Below are positions 1 to 12,943 of a stretch of DNA of 64,000 bases, in pieces. Where the stretch lies: NCBI GenBank assembly GCA_009760855.2, contig WPIO01000014.1:2967501-3031500 (forward strand). Reading direction: 5' to 3'. Numbering within the stretch: position 1 is the first letter of the stretch; each line of letters starts with the position of its first letter. The notes under the pieces were generated by a model. That model was not told the origin of the DNA. It worked only from the letters and a program-made list of their open reading frames with translations, and searched no databases. The translations under genes and the position numbers were made by a program. Source of the DNA: Cristatella mucedo (lineage: Eukaryota > Bryozoa > Phylactolaemata > Cristatellidae).

Positions 1-224
1 CACGCTACCCAGCCCGACGACAGGTCCTCCGAAGGACTGTAACAGGCTACTATGGTGTCGTTTAGTATATCAGTGCGAGCTTTCTACTAGGGGTAACAAT
101 GCCGATAGCAGAAAGGTCAATATGATAACCAGCGGCTGTAAACTGTAAGCCGTAAACTATAAACCCTAAGCAGTAAACTGCTAAGTTATGATCCCTTATT
201 AGCAAAAAAAGTCCTAAGCACTGA

Positions 225-365
225 CGACGAGTTATTTTGGTCCAGTGGTTACGGTGCTCGCCCCGACCAAGGTCTGGCTGAGGTCGTGGGCTCGAGCCCC
301 GAGGCATATGTGAAACGCCTGAATAGAGATTAAGTTCTCTTGGGGCGCTATACAAATTATTTATA
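225..365 (+). mobile_element. SINE-D copy, tRNA-derived, near complete
   Basis: The tRNA-like head carries a B-box-like motif GGGCTCGAGCCC and a preceding GGTTACGGTGCTCGCCCC stretch. The copy ends in GAGATTAAGTTCTCTTGGGG followed by CGCTATACAAAT. That ending is the same hairpin tail as LINE-A copies elsewhere in the window. Sister copies lie near 19.3, 43.3, 45.0, 58.9 and 63.8 kb. Confidence 0.75.
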
Positions 366-1596
366 TATGTATATACTCTAAATCGTAAGTCATTTATCGT
401 AATTCCTAAATCAGAAACCCTGAATTTTATATTCGAAGATGAAAAGATATTTGTTAATCTGTTAATATGATAATCTGTTAAAGATAATGTTTTTAATATA
501 CAGTATATACGTGTTTTGCGAAGCCTCTACACCTAAAAAGTCATTTGAATATCGTTATTATTTCGATTGTCATAGTGGCCATCGAAAGATCCACGTCACT
601 ATTCACAGATTTGCATCTTAGTATGGTATCCAAAAGGCGATCGCGCCTTTTACACCTTGATGCTTAAGGCCCCTATAAAGCCCCTAGCTTGACCTTTGAT
701 CAAAGAGAACTCAGTCATGCCTCTATTTTGCCCTAGGCGATCCAGTGGCTCGCAGCAGATCAGCGTTTGCTAAGGAAATTCTTTCTTTGACCACAAAAGT
801 AGTAATAATGTAGCGCTTAAGCACCCTAGGAGAATTACATCTCTTTCTAGGAACTTATTTTTTGCTAGACAGGAAACATGCCAATGATTTTGCAGTAACA
901 TATTATATATCAGCACACACAGGCGTATAAAGGAATGTTTTGTTTGCACGGACGAGCCATAGACGCGAGGAACGGGTAAGCTTTTTGCTTCTTTTTAGAT
1001 TGCATTGAGTCAGTGCATGTCACGACGTTATTCAGAAGTGAGTTCAAGGATTTGAGAGAATACGAGCTACAGACACAGTCACCATAGGATTTGTATGCTC
1101 CTTATGTACATGGATAAATTACTTGAGTCAGAAGGGCAAGTTGTATGATGTGATGCCTGAGAATAGAGTACTTTTGATAGGTCCCATAGCATTTGCTGGG
1201 GCAAGAGAATGAGTGGCCCGAAATTTCAGTGACAAAACCATGCATTTGATAAGATTTTGATTCTTAATTTTAATTAATCTTCATTTGATTCTTAATGGGG
1301 AGAAATTTCAAATAAAAAATAAACGGTGAATGAAGCAGTTGCGACGTTCGCGAAAAAGACAAGCATAGTTTCAGAGTTCTAAATAACTGTGATCTTTTTA
1401 CTGCACATGCAGGAAGATATGTAATAGAGATTTGTAGAAGTCTTTATTGAATTTCACAAATGCATGTTACCGAGCAGCTAAAAGTAGGTAGACATGACTG
1501 TGTAGCCAATGTGATTATCTGTCGACAGCTCGCTTTGAACTAGGAAACCCTACAGAGCCGTGCAGGCCTCTCCCATTTTGAGGTTTAGGAATCATG
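366..1596. other. Unannotated stretch
   Basis: No exon, repeat family or RNA gene recognised. The sequence is AT-rich with stop codons in all frames over most of its length. Confidence 0.4.
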
Positions 1597-2035
1597 TTTA
1601 TTATGGATTGGCTCCTTCATTAAGAGCTGAATTGCTACATTTATTTCGTCTTCCTAATGCCCTCGGGTACTATTTGGACAACTAATTAGTGTTACAATTT
1701 TTTTCAATTAAATACTTTTGGTTACAAATGCACTCGCTCGGCGGTTCCGAGATTGTGGAACTCACTCTCAGAATGTTTGCACCGTGTTAATTTCTGTCCT
1801 GCTGTTGACAATGATAATTTCTTTCCGCCTACGGCTTACCTCGGCCAAATAGTTATTGTATCTACATTCCTCACGACTCAGCTACGCTTCTCACTTGTAT
1901 TCTTTGTTGCTTGAGATGCAGTCGTGTTGGCTACCGTATGCAAACCGAGAGCCACATAAGCTTTGTGTCCATTATGGTAACACCGAATTAGGCTCCATGG
2001 TTGTGTGGATTACATGAGAAATGTAATACTAGGTA
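1597..2035 (+). mobile_element. LINE-B 3' fragment, degenerate
   Basis: A broken frame near 1605 still reads GLAPS...LRAELLH, matching the LINE-B C-terminal motif GLAPSYLAELLHQF. It is followed by RLWNSL-type and FSLL-type remnants and by GTTGGCTACCGTATGCAAACC, the conserved LINE-B 3' segment. Old copy, heavily mutated. Confidence 0.6.
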
Positions 2036-2249
2036 ACCAGCGTTTTGACCATTTCAAAGTATGCTGCCATTAGCTCTTCTATAAGGCTTGTATTTTTAAT
2101 ATTTCAAACCTTACAAAATCCACAGAAACGGAAGTAATGATAAGCCTAAAGCAAGTTTTAACAAAAATGATGTTATACAGACCTCGGATCATGTCATCAT
2201 ATCTATGACACTTTAAAAAAATAATGTGAAGCTTGGCTAATTCAGAAAG

Positions 2250-2405
2250 CTTATCAGTGTAGCTGCAGAAGAGCTACAACAAGCGACTTTCATCGCCGTA
2301 GCAGCAGGCAAATAAGGGCTGCCTGCTGCTAGTCTCAAACCCACGAAAGTACGAAGTTATGATGGCCTAAACCTCATCGCTGATTACAGCAAAGTGACAA
2401 ACAAA
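2250..2405 (-). mobile_element. SINE-C fragment, degenerate
   Basis: On the minus strand it shows a weak B-box region (from CAAACCCACG on the plus strand), then a CAGCAGGCA block and the GGCGATGAAAGTCG remnant of the SINE-C body. Weak similarity only. Confidence 0.35.
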
Positions 2406-3282
2406 GTGAGTGGAAGGTGGCACTCGGAGGTGTAATGTGATAGTATCCGACACTTTCAACTGTATAGCCCTTTGAAGTTACATGGCCCACCGGCGGATTT
2501 TTTACACTCACCACGGAGACCCATACCCAGAAATAGACCCATTGCCTTCACGTATGAACATCAGGCACCTTAACTCCTGTTTCATTGGTTTGCATCAAGA
2601 GATTAGATAAATCAAACTTACAAACTAGTGCAGTTCTAAAACGTCCTTTGTCTGAGTTTCTCCATGATACCACTTCTATTTGTTCACCCGTACGCTAAGT
2701 GGCTTCAAATGCAAACATAACCGCAGATACAAATCCCAAAATCTATAGCTTTTCACGACAGAATTATCGCATTTTCACTCGCTACCGAAGCAGCGGTCAG
2801 CTTTGAGTTTTTGTAATATATATTATTATAGAAATAGAAGCTGGCTAAATGCAGACGGTGGTCTGCGTGCACCTAAGATGGCTGTGATCACTTTGGACTA
2901 CTTTACACCCGACACACTCGCTATAAATGTGAGTTATCCACGTTTTAAGGATTGGGCTGAGATGCTTCGCATTATGCTTGCACCTCCATAATCAGCTTAC
3001 AAGTGCCAAAAAGAGCATATCACCAGTTAGTAATGGGGAATTAGTAATCAAATTAAGGTTATCACCTCCCGTTCTCCTAGAATTACGTGCTGTGAGGGTT
3101 TCATCCATGTGAGGTTTCTTGATTTCCTAGTTATTTTCGGATCTGTACCAAGATGATCTACATATACGCAGCTATGCTAAGATATTTTAAGACCCGAGAA
3201 CTACTGTACGTTTGATACAAATATAATCCCGTTCATTGCCTGGATGTTGCGGCGAACGGATGCTAGAATGAAGGGCTGATTC
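2406..3282. other. Unannotated stretch
   Basis: No gene or repeat recognised. A 62-codon open frame at 2803-2991 on the plus strand has no recognisable motif and no convincing splice context. Confidence 0.35.
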
Positions 3283-3657
<375 letters not shown>

Positions 3658-3660
<3 letters not shown>

Positions 3661-4155
3661 GCTCCCTATCTGACTCTACTCCTCACAGATTCTCTCTCTT
3701 AATTGGTCTTTGTCAAACTTACCATATACCAATCATTCGGCACACTTTTCTATAGCGGCTGACATGCGAGCGGTAGGTTGTGCAATCAGAGTGGCTGTCC
3801 GAGATGTTTCGCTAGTGAATGATTGCAAGCAAAATACTCACATAAAGCACTGTTCCACCACCAGCTCCATGTGGTACGGCGTTGTGAAAAAGGTGCTTCT
3901 TTGCTATCAGTAGACCTACAATTTCACCACGAATTTTTAAGAAATTTAAGCTCCTTGTATGACTCTGCACTTTGCTTTTTAGTCCTAATAACTTGGCTGC
4001 CACAACTTTTTCATCATGTTATCCCTCTGTAGGAACACTGAGGCTACAGAGCTTGCTCGGGAGAATCTGCACAAATGAATCTGTTTAAGTCTGTGCTCAT
4101 GCACTCAAAATTAGAGCACTAAAAACTCCAAGCAGCATTACCTATTAACAATGTC
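3658..4155. other. Unannotated stretch
   Basis: No gene recognised. Overlapping short open frames on both strands have no family motif. Confidence 0.35.
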
Positions 4156-4410
4156 ATAATAATAATAATAATAATAATAATATAATAATAATGTACTTGA
4201 TAAAGTGCCCTCAGAGAACTTAATCTCTTTCTAGGCGCTTTACATTTGCTGCAAAGGGAAATGCAATTAAATGGTAAGTAAAATCATGCTTGATAATAAT
4301 GACAATATACTTGACAAAGCGCCCTCACAGAATTCAATCTTTTTCTGTGGGCTTTACATTTGCTGCAAAGGAAACACGATCGAATGGTGAGATGTATCAT
4401 GTTTGATAAT
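4156..4410 (-). mobile_element. Two consecutive LINE-A 3' tails
   Basis: Read on the minus strand, two copies of the LINE-A terminal segment (GCAAATGTAAAGCGCCTAGA, AGAGATTxAGTTCTCTGAGG) lie in tandem. The outer one ends in (ATT)n at 4156-4193 and the inner starts near 4298. This looks like two severely 5'-truncated insertions, one next to the other. Confidence 0.7.
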
Positions 4411-4937
4411 GTTAAATTTCCTTATAGCATGAATGTAGCAACTAATCGCATCTCCCTCCACTCACTCATCTATCTTATCCTCTCATGCATCCATTTAGGC
4501 AGATATTACATATCCAAAGAAGCTTCGATCGCGGCCAGGTACAAACTAGCTGTCATGCAAATACCTCAAAAGAGATGGTCTACTATCATTCGTGTTCGTC
4601 GCTCAAACTTTAAGCAACTCCTCTCATAATTTTCAAGCCTCGACTTTCATCACAGCTGGGAGAAATTATATTAATTCTGAAATTATACGGACACTGAAAT
4701 GCTACGAGTAAACAGAAGTGAAGATTAGCAGCAGCCGACGGGAAAATAAAACAAGCTCCAACATGCACGCACAGAAATAATTTTTAACTGCTGCTTGTTG
4801 GTTTTTTCAGCAATTTTATGTTAACCACTTGTGCACGCGTGTCCCCCGCGGGTTTTTCACCGGAGTTTACTTGCTCTTTGATAATGAGCGTTGATCTGTT
4901 AAGCTGTCATTTTTTTAAATATGCTGGAAACTAGATG

Positions 4938-5230
4938 CAAAATAATAATAATACATTCGATATAGCTTTCTCAGAAAACTCAATCTCTTTCTAGGCACTT
5001 TAAATTTGCTGAAACGAATGGACGATCGAATGGTTGGTGGTAGCATGCTGAATAAGCAACAAGAATAACATGTTTAGGGGTAACATGCACAGGGTCAGCA
5101 TGCATATGTACATAAAAGACGTATCACACGGACCTACTAAATGCTGTGATAAATAGATGCATTTTTAATTTCTTTTTAAATGCAGACTAGTCAGGAGATG
5201 TCGTGACGCAAGTCGAATGACGCAAACATA
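4938..5230 (-). mobile_element. LINE-A 3' end, 5'-truncated
   Basis: Carries the (ATT)n end, the AGAGATTGAGTTTTCTGAG hairpin segment, the TGCATGCTGACCCTGTGCAT 3' UTR block and the start of the C-terminal coding end (TTTAAAAAGAAATT on the minus strand). Confidence 0.75.
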
Positions 5231-6379
5231 GCATTTGAGTCACTTTAGAATTGTCTCTCAATCTACCAAGAAACGCAGGTGCTTCATCGGTTAGCTCGCA
5301 TGTACGGTTAAATCTTTCAAAAAGCGAAGATACTGTGCATTGCTTGCACTCCCAAGCTGCATTTTTTCTTGTTTTACGAACCTTCAGTTTATAGCTATGT
5401 CTCGAACGAAGGGGAATCGCTTGGGAATGTTATTTAAAATAGCTAGATTGCCGATGCCAAACCATTAAATTGAAACGGGTTTACATGGGAAATGTTACCA
5501 CACTGTCAAACGTTGTAAATAGAAATAGAAATATGCTACCTAGTAACCTGGTACATAAACCATATTCAAACCCATTCTAAGCAACGGAAGGCAGCTATAT
5601 TTTGGGCTCTGAATGGGAGAGCAGGACACAATTGTTGGTGCATATGCTACCCTGTGGCTTTAGATTATACCACTCTACAATAATAACAATAATAATATGT
5701 AATTGCTGTCAAAGCACAGGTGTTCTGGATTGCTACCACACCTTTTTGCTACCTTAGTTTAGCTGAATGCATTGGTGCGGCATCTAGGAATCACCATCCG
5801 CTGTACGACTCACAGCGAGGTGCCAGCTCCGCCGGTATTTTTTTCAGAGTCTGCATTGACTAGCACGCGTTACGTGATTTGCTCTTACGGCAACAGAATT
5901 TAGATCAGGAGCCGCTGCAGCACTCTCGTGAAATGTTGTGTCAGAAGTGTTGAATCAATTCTCTGTGTACCTTTGTAAGTCATCTTGTGCTAGTCTCATT
6001 GCTTATTGCTATATTTATTAGCAGCACACCAGAATATTCCGTTTTAATAATGACGGGTTTCAAGCCTGCACTCTTCATGGAATTGAGCTCCTCTGAGCTG
6101 AATCGAAATTGTGCTCTGCCAAAATTGAGATTCAGAAAAATCTGGGTGGAACTTCGGAAAATTAGAGAGCACTGCTTCACTGAACTTAAGTGAATTGCAG
6201 AGCAGAAATTTGAGCAAATTTTTAAAATTGATTACTTTATATAACCCCGGGATTAACATTCCCGGTTAGATATTGTCTTGCTGATTAGCTGCTTATGTTT
6301 TTTAAGAGTTCTATAGCTCAGGATTCAGATTCACGATATCTGACGCAAAGGTTAGCAGTCATTATTTCGGAACTAGTTA
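5231..6379. other. Unannotated stretch with a weak dispersed repeat
   Basis: No gene recognised. The segment 5770-5900 (GTGCGGCATCTAGGAATCAC, then GCCAGCTCCGCCGG) resembles segments at 23930-24000 and 24480-24510, suggesting an old dispersed repeat of unknown class. Confidence 0.35.
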
Positions 6380-6450
6380 TAAATAAAATAAGATATATTA
6401 TTTATATAGTTCTCAAAGAGAACTGAGTCTCTTTTCATAATTGCTGAAAA
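6380..6450 (-). mobile_element. LINE-A or SINE-D tail remnant
   Basis: On the minus strand it keeps GAGACTCAGTTCTCTTTGAG and an ATTATT-like end. Only the terminal hairpin segment remains. Confidence 0.4.
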
Positions 6451-6779
6451 AGGAAGTATCAACTAAAATCTGCTGCTAGATTTAGTTTAATTATGAGTAA
6501 TGCTGATATAAAACGCAGAAACTTGAGAAGGCTAATGACGACAGCAGGATTAATTTACCAGGATTAATCTAGAAGATATCAAGAGCGATTAGTTCATCAC
6601 TGTTATGAAGGTGTTGGATGTAGTTGAAATTCTATGTGAAAGCCAGGGTTTATGATTTCGCGCGACTGCATGAAACGGCTGCGGCTAGTGAGCAGGTATC
6701 TGGTATTTTAATCTTAACTCAATGGTCTTCACGTGCCAGTTATTGTCGAAAAGTAGAGTAAAGGTTAATTGATTTTATG

Positions 6780-6935
6780 GCCAGGCGTATGCAGCCGGAG
6801 TAAGAGCCATTGCGGCGATCACTCTTACTTACATAGGGCAGCAAAGAGGTGCTTGCTGCATGACTCGAACCCGCGACCTGGGCTGTGAATTGCAAGCATC
6901 TTACCTCGTATCTAATAAATTGTGGCTGCCAAGCC
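6780..6935 (-). mobile_element. SINE-C copy
   Basis: The minus strand shows the tRNA-like head ending in GTCGCGGGTTCGAGTCATGC (B box GGTTCGAGTC), then the SINE-C body with GTGATCGCCGCAATGGCTCT. The orientation follows from the B box. Confidence 0.65.
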
Positions 6936-8099
6936 CCCTGACGGTTGTCGTTTGCTTAAAGACTTCTTCTGTAAACATTGCCGATGTGAAGGACTGCTGC
7001 CCTGATGCTGGTAAAGTTCCTTTGTTTATCTCCGACTTTATCCGGCGAGGGTTTCTGTACTACTAATCGTGCGTCATCTCATTAAGCACCCAGCGAGAAT
7101 CAGTGTTTCGACGGCTTGTCGTGAACCTACCTATATAGCTATGTGTCAAAAACTTTGTCCTTTACGATGAAGGAGGGCACCAATTTTCTTTCTCGCGATT
7201 TCAACGTTTCAGAAATTCTTCTTCGTATTTTCGTCTTCCTGTTGAATTTCTTATTATAAACGATTGGGACTTTTACTATGCTACCTTTGAGATTATTCCA
7301 CCAAGATTTGACATTTGTGAATGCAATCACGTGATCTTCACGCTCTTGCCTGAACCAAGTTAGAGGAATCGGTGTGTCCTAAAATTATATTGATCGGCTA
7401 GGTCGAATTCCTGCTCAGATCCGTACGTAGTAAGTGTGTGCTCAGCTACGATATCAGCCACACGTTTCCCCTCAGACCGCACAGACTTTCAAACTGAATG
7501 AACGCAGACACGTCTGGATTGGCTAGAGGGTGCTATGGATGAAGGTGATAAGTAGCAGTCACAATTCCTTGCGAAATGGTGTGTAGATGCTTGCTTCTCC
7601 TTGCTTTGTGTGTATTAATCATTATCTATTTATGAGATCGCCTCAGATATCTTTTGTGATACGCTTGAATATAAAGGTCCTCACCTGTCTCTAGCCAATT
7701 GAAGTGCGGGTCACCTGAGGCTCAATGAAGGTGAGAATTCACCCAGCTTTATAGTGAAGATCTGGAGCAAACAGTTTCAGCAACTAGTGTGAACAAGTAG
7801 TCTAAAAAAATCCTTGGTAGACCATTTCTTTAATAGCCTGATTAGTTGGCCAGGACGAAAATAAACATCCACAACCGGAAGCAGTACTAGGTTCTTTTAT
7901 CGTACTGGTCGAATATGGCCTTAATTTAAGAATGGGTCACTGAAATTGTGTCATAGAAAAACCAGTGAAATTACAACCGTGCTAGAGCTTATTAGTGGTT
8001 CCAGAACTACAACCGTTAGTAGATGGATGTCATATATTTGATTCAGACGGTAGAAAAGGTGAGTTCAAGTGATGTTCAGTCAGTTATATTTTAGACTTC
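6936..8099. other. Unannotated stretch
   Basis: No exon or repeat recognised. A 63-codon minus-strand frame at 7139-7330 has no recognisable motif. Confidence 0.3.
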
Positions 8100-8225
8100 G
8101 AAAAAGACAGCTGTGTGTAACTGCTTCAAGCCCTGCAGCAGGCGATCCTGTCCTGCCCAACTTCAGAAGTGATAGCCGCTACGGCTCTGCTAGAACTAAA
8201 AAAATAAGTTAGTGAAATCAGCTGA
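8100..8225 (+). mobile_element. SINE-C fragment
   Basis: Keeps TTCAAGCCCTGCAGCAGGCG, the ATCCTGTCCTGCCC block and GTGATAGCCGCTACGGCTCT, which are body segments of SINE-C. The tRNA-like head is mostly lost. Confidence 0.55.
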
Positions 8226-8256
8226 TATTTATTCGAAAGCTTTACTCCGACCGACA

Positions 8257-8380
8257 GCTTGTTCAGTTCTACGCTCCCAGAGCATTGAACTCGTTGCCAA
8301 CTTACCTCCTGATATCGTCAGACTTTACACAATTTAAAGTGAAACTAAAATCCACCAGCTCTTCATAGAATACGCTTTGC
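8257..8380 (+). mobile_element. LINE-A-like C-terminal fragment, old
   Basis: The translation reads APRALNSLPTYLLISSDFT then QFKVKLK, matching the LINE-A C-terminus (PKAWNSLPT...S.DLT.FKK.LK). Diverged and isolated. Confidence 0.5.
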
Positions 8381-9314
8381 CCATGTGCCTGAGCTGTCTA
8401 TGAAATTACTACGGATGTTGCATTACTTCAAATTATCAGTCGCGAGCTGATGTGCTTCCAGCCGAATTGATGTGCTTATACGTTTAGTCCTCTTCGGTCC
8501 CTATAAATTGCTAGCCCGAGCATATCACTAAATAATCCTACTAAGGGCTTATAATGCCAACTGTGACCCAATGATCTAATCTTGGAGAATTTCTAGAAGA
8601 TTTTTTCTAGTCTCGGCTCCCTTGATGTTGCTCGAGAACCAGATAATTCAGCTATCCTCTTAGACGTTGCGGATTACATGGTTTTCAATCCAACCTGCAC
8701 GTCAAAAATGCTCAACTGCTTGGAACCACGGGAGACCGGTTCGTGGTTCCGACACAGTATATCCGCTGGTGAAACGAACCAGTAATTTAGAAAATTCATG
8801 AAACGTAAGACTTGTCACTCATGTGCACCTCCGGTATGCCTGACACGAGCACTTGCACCCTCGAGTTGAAATGCCCAGCCATCGTTCAAGCAGAGGAGTA
8901 ACACGTTACTGAAATCGAACGAACTATCCGATAAAGACAGCAGCTGGGATTAATGGCCAGTGCCTATCTATACTTAATATCTACACTTAATGGCTCAGGT
9001 TACGCCAAACTGAATGGCGAATCTGCTTACAACAGTAAATGAGCTACTCCGTGAGAGCCTGCTGCGGTATCACCACGATGCAAATAAAGCCACTTCTACT
9101 AAGTGGCTTTGCTGTCTTTCGTAAATCCAGAGATTTTCGCTACGATACTACGTATGACCCACGGGCAAGCAACAGAGAACGTATCTTCTTAGTAGTACTT
9201 CTCTCCCACCCAACCGCGAGCTCGAAACCTTTCGCTACCATACTAAGGAGAGTCAGCTACTTAGAGCGCGACCTTGCAGAGATGGGAGCAAGGGTAGCCG
9301 GCTCAGGCGCTCAC
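8381..9314. other. Unannotated stretch downstream of the last recognised PLP-enzyme exon
   Basis: The missing C-terminal exons of the minus-strand PLP enzyme would be expected from here towards lower coordinates. I could not identify them. A short perfect hairpin (AAAGCCACTT...AAGTGGCTTT) lies at 9087-9111. Confidence 0.35.
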
Positions 9315-9373
9315 CTGGTGTTCCCGGGCCGCCGAAAAATTTGTGAGGAGAGCAGAAGATGGCATCCTTATAC
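9315..9373 (-). CDS. Class V PLP-dependent enzyme, exon with the Schiff-base lysine
   Basis: The 59-nt exon reads YKDAIFCSPHKFFGGPGTP. It contains SPHKF, in which the lysine is the expected pyridoxal-phosphate attachment site, followed by the glycine-rich GGPGTPG turn. The acceptor is a strong polypyrimidine tract (TCTTTTTTCTCTTGCAG) and the donor is GTGAGC. It enters in phase 2, which fits the GG overhang of the exon at 15465-15646, and leaves in phase 1. The intron before it is 6.1 kb and contains a satellite array. Downstream exons carrying the family's C-terminal half (PGGGT and EEGGTP motifs) were not recognised. Confidence 0.88.
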
Positions 9374-10949
9374 CTGCAAGAGAAAAAAGACATCGTAAGC
9401 TGATTTGGATGCCCGAGATACAGGCCGCATATTACCACCGGCCACTCGCTGGTCGCCGAGCTAGCAGTCTTTTGGCCTCGGGGTGTCGACCACAGCCTGA
9501 GCGATTACGATTGGTACTGTCTACATTTGGCGAAACTCGACCCGCTATTTTCGGCAGCAGAAGTCGCAATACCACTCGCGTGTGTGCAGCACAAGCAAAG
9601 CCAAGTGCACAAACCGCTGAGCGATGGATGGAAAATGCCAGATGGGGGCTATCAGGAAGCGTTGCTGTTTGCAAAGCACAAACTTGAAGCTTCATTCATC
9701 AAATACCCGGGCAATGAAATCCAGCAAGCCAAAAAATGACTAGAAAAGACAAATGCGAAGGTTTCTGAACAGCTAAACCTCAACCCTTTTGCCTTAAGCG
9801 CGCATAAAGAGAAGCATTTTTTTAATTGCAATACGGTTACTAACCATGTACAAAGACGCTTCACTCTGTATGCAGGTTTTAGGGTCAGAAATGGGCTGTC
9901 GTAAATGAGAACGGCCCTCTGAAATTTCATAAGTTTTTTTCATGAAGTACTATATCTAGCCCTATGGCCACAAGCTTATTTTACAAATATTAGTTAATTG
10001 GTGCTTAGTCTGGAGGCTCAAGATGGACAATTAATTCGGAGTTCCGAGAAAGGTGGCAGCAATAACTTCTCTTCCGTGGCTTCAAAGGTAAACCCGTGAC
10101 AGTTCAGCTGGCAGCTCTGCAGTGCCATCAGCAGCAAGCAACTGCTCTGAATTGTAACCGGCTGTAGCAAGGATCGTAGCCAGGATCTGAAAGAGCTGGA
10201 GAAAGGCTGTGGATTGCCGATTACTATGCACCTCATTCCATCTAAATGAGCAATTTTCTTATCCATATGTCTAGTCTGGTCAGTTCACGATCCCGCTGAA
10301 CAAAGAACCCATTACACGAACTGAAGCTCATTTGCGATCCTGCCTGAGCAAGTCTGCATGCATAAATAAAGCCAATATGAATGCCCATTTGTTGCCACAA
10401 AGGGAAAACTTTTACTGGATAAAGCTTATTCCTACTAAAAGGTTTCTATTAGTGGTAATAAGTGCCAGTGCTCCTGAAAACGTATTTGCAAAATAGCCTA
10501 GGCTTACTCGAGCCCGATTATTTTATCGTGGTTCACCAAAGGAAGCTTTACTTACTGTTGCACATGGGTGATGGTGCACAAACTCAACGATCAGCAGCCT
10601 GCTCTTTATTGCCAGCTTAAATCAAGCCGCTGCTGTATAAGCATACGGAAGTAGATCAACGGCCCTGCCCGCCCGCCTCCTCCCTCTTGCCGGCTGGATC
10701 GACCTAAGGAGATGCTTCGTCGGAAGGTCGGGATATTTGGTTCCTTTGGCCTTCACACAATTTTTTGACCAAGGCAATGACAATTTCCCCTGCAAATGCT
10801 TAAAACCGGGAATGGGTGCAGCCAGAGTCCTCGCACTGGTCTCCCTGCTCCGGATCTGCTGACCCAGTGCATCTGCTAGATATGTGTTCAAAATTAAAGC
10901 GAAATTCAAACTTGTAATCGGATATCAATTGAAGATTTGTCCCACACTC
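9374..10949. other. Intron of the PLP-enzyme gene, no feature recognised
   Basis: Several open frames up to 119 codons (9039-9930) overlap each other on both strands without family motifs. They also run across the confirmed minus-strand exon in other frames. Confidence 0.4.
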
Positions 10950-11352
10950 TGAGATCCCTTTACTTTCTATCTCCAGCCAGCCTTTCAGAGCTACGCCTCA
11001 ATCGAGCGAGGCGTCGTACCGCCAGCTTTTCTGGACCAAACTGCTTTGGTTTGCCTCGAACAGAGATCAAATACTTTCAAGACTGTGCCTTTAGTTAGAA
11101 TGCTCCAAAAGCCTGGGTCTCACACTAGACTGAGATCACAATATCCCCTGACTTTACGACTAAAAAAGAAGTTACAATTGCATATGTTCATCGACGCAAT
11201 AGCTAGGTCCTTTTAAATTGTCCTTTGTATGCGTGCTGACACTGTGCATGTTATCACATCCAATATTATCATTCTTCCTCTACATCATGTATAAAGTACC
11301 TAGAAAAAGCTGAGGGTTCTATGCAAATGTATTAATATCATTAATTATTAGC
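10950..11352 (+). mobile_element. LINE-A 3' fragment, degenerate
   Basis: Scrambled remnants of the LINE-A C-terminus (AFS, APKAW-like stretch, FTTKKKLQL) are followed by the 3' UTR block GTGCTGACACTGTGCATGTT. The AAAGTACCTAGAAAAAGCTG tail and an ATTATT end come last. Confidence 0.6.
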
Positions 11353-11717
11353 TATTGGTACCATATATAGATATTATTCTTATAATTATAATTGTTGGTA
11401 TCAGTGAGAGTAATATGAAAGAGTGGTGCTTCTCTGCAGACCAGCTGAAACTAGGTCAACCAGCCAACTTTTTAGCTACATTTCTAGTGGATAGGCCAAG
11501 GTCAAGTAAGATAGAGCCACTTCTCAGAAAAACACTGATATGGTAGAAAAACGACCACGACCATGACAGGCGCATAAGCGACACTTATTAACGGCACCAA
11601 CTCGATAGATGTCACAAGCAATCTGTAATATCTTTGCTTTATCCACATCCTCTTCCCTGTGTGCTTGGTTCCCGGTCCTGCTGCTGACTATGTCTGCTAT
11701 ATGCTAATTCTTATGAA

Positions 11718-11990
11718 ATCACAACTACACTCCTGCTGCTGACTATGGCACATAATCTCCAGCCGTACTAAACTGCTACTTCCATGTTACTCACTACCTC
11801 AACTGTCTCCTGACTCTGCTATGCTTCCCACTTGATCTTTTTTGCGTGGGATGAAGTCTGTTGGCTACCGAATGCGTTTCGAAAGCCTCTTAGGTTGGGG
11901 TGCACTATAAAAAAACTCCTGCCTAATAGCATCCACATAATCTTTGTGGCTTTGTAAAGTTACAGACGGCGCTACATTGTATTACATTAT
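11718..11990 (+). mobile_element. LINE-B 3' end fragment
   Basis: Contains the LINE-B 3' segment: CTGCTGACTATGGCACAT, TACTTCCATGTTACTCACTA, GTCTGTTGGCTACCGAATGC. It ends in TTGTATTACATTA, a decayed ATTAC tail. Confidence 0.7.
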
Positions 11991-12049
11991 GACTTTTTCA
12001 GTTTCTGAGTCAGACACGGTTTGGTTATAATAATCAGGCTGTTTTTTAC

Positions 12050-12790
12050 TGTCATTCAATTCGACCAAGTGTTTTGCCATTCAAGTTCAGATGTCAGGAA
12101 GACATGCATTAAGAGAGCTGGAAAAGTTAACGTACGTGGAGGCAGGAAGTTATCACAGCATAGTATCACAGCATGCTGTATGTCATCGGCAAAGAAGTAA
12201 AAACATAGCATGAGCTTGATGATTACATTGGTAAGAGGGAGGGTATGAACTGTAAACACAAGTGAACCAAGCACAGAGCCCTGTGGTGCCCCCTACTCTG
12301 GTGGTTACTCGGAGGATTTTTGCCCACAGATGTCAATGCCCTTGAGCCTCCCTCCCATCGAGATAGGACAAAGCCGTTGCAGTGCATTACTAGTGATTTC
12401 CTGGCGAGACGAGAGGCTCTCGAAAAGGACGTGATGATGAATAGTATCAAACGCTGCCGGAAGACGTAGTAAAAGAGCATCCGTAACCTAAGTCTGCCTT
12501 CCTATGAAGGTCGTTAAATTTCTGAAGCAATGCTGACTCTGTCGAGTGATTCCCTCTAAAACCATAGCGAAACTTACTTTCTAGGTTTGAAATTTCTATA
12601 TCAGAGCTCAGCTGGTCTGCCACAACTCATTTTGGTGTCTTTGATAGGAACGGTAGAAGAGCGACTGGGCTGAAGATGCTCAATCTCTCTCGGTCTAATT
12701 GAGTTCTGACAAACGGATTTTAACACGTAGGATCCACTCCAGCGGGATCTTCGTCATTACATCCTAGGTCCAAGGTATTACTACGTGTAA
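12050..12790 (-). mobile_element. LINE-A reverse transcriptase remnant
   Basis: The minus-strand reading keeps LGSLVFTVHTLPLTNVI and FADD (palm motif C) in one frame. In other frames it keeps F..TIHH-like motif A and the SSRQEITSNALQR segment. Multiple frameshifts and stops make it non-functional. It lies inside an intron of the PLP-enzyme gene, on the same strand. Confidence 0.7.
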
Positions 12791-12943
12791 TTCATGCAGT
12801 GCCTTTAAATCAAGCTCCCACGTTTAGTACAACCACTCAGACTTGTCGGCAGGTTTAGTTTCACGTCCAATATCTTCTCTGTCTGACGCCCGGGACGAAA
12901 TTAAATGAGGGACGATAGCCCAGCATGATACCGGCTAATTCCT

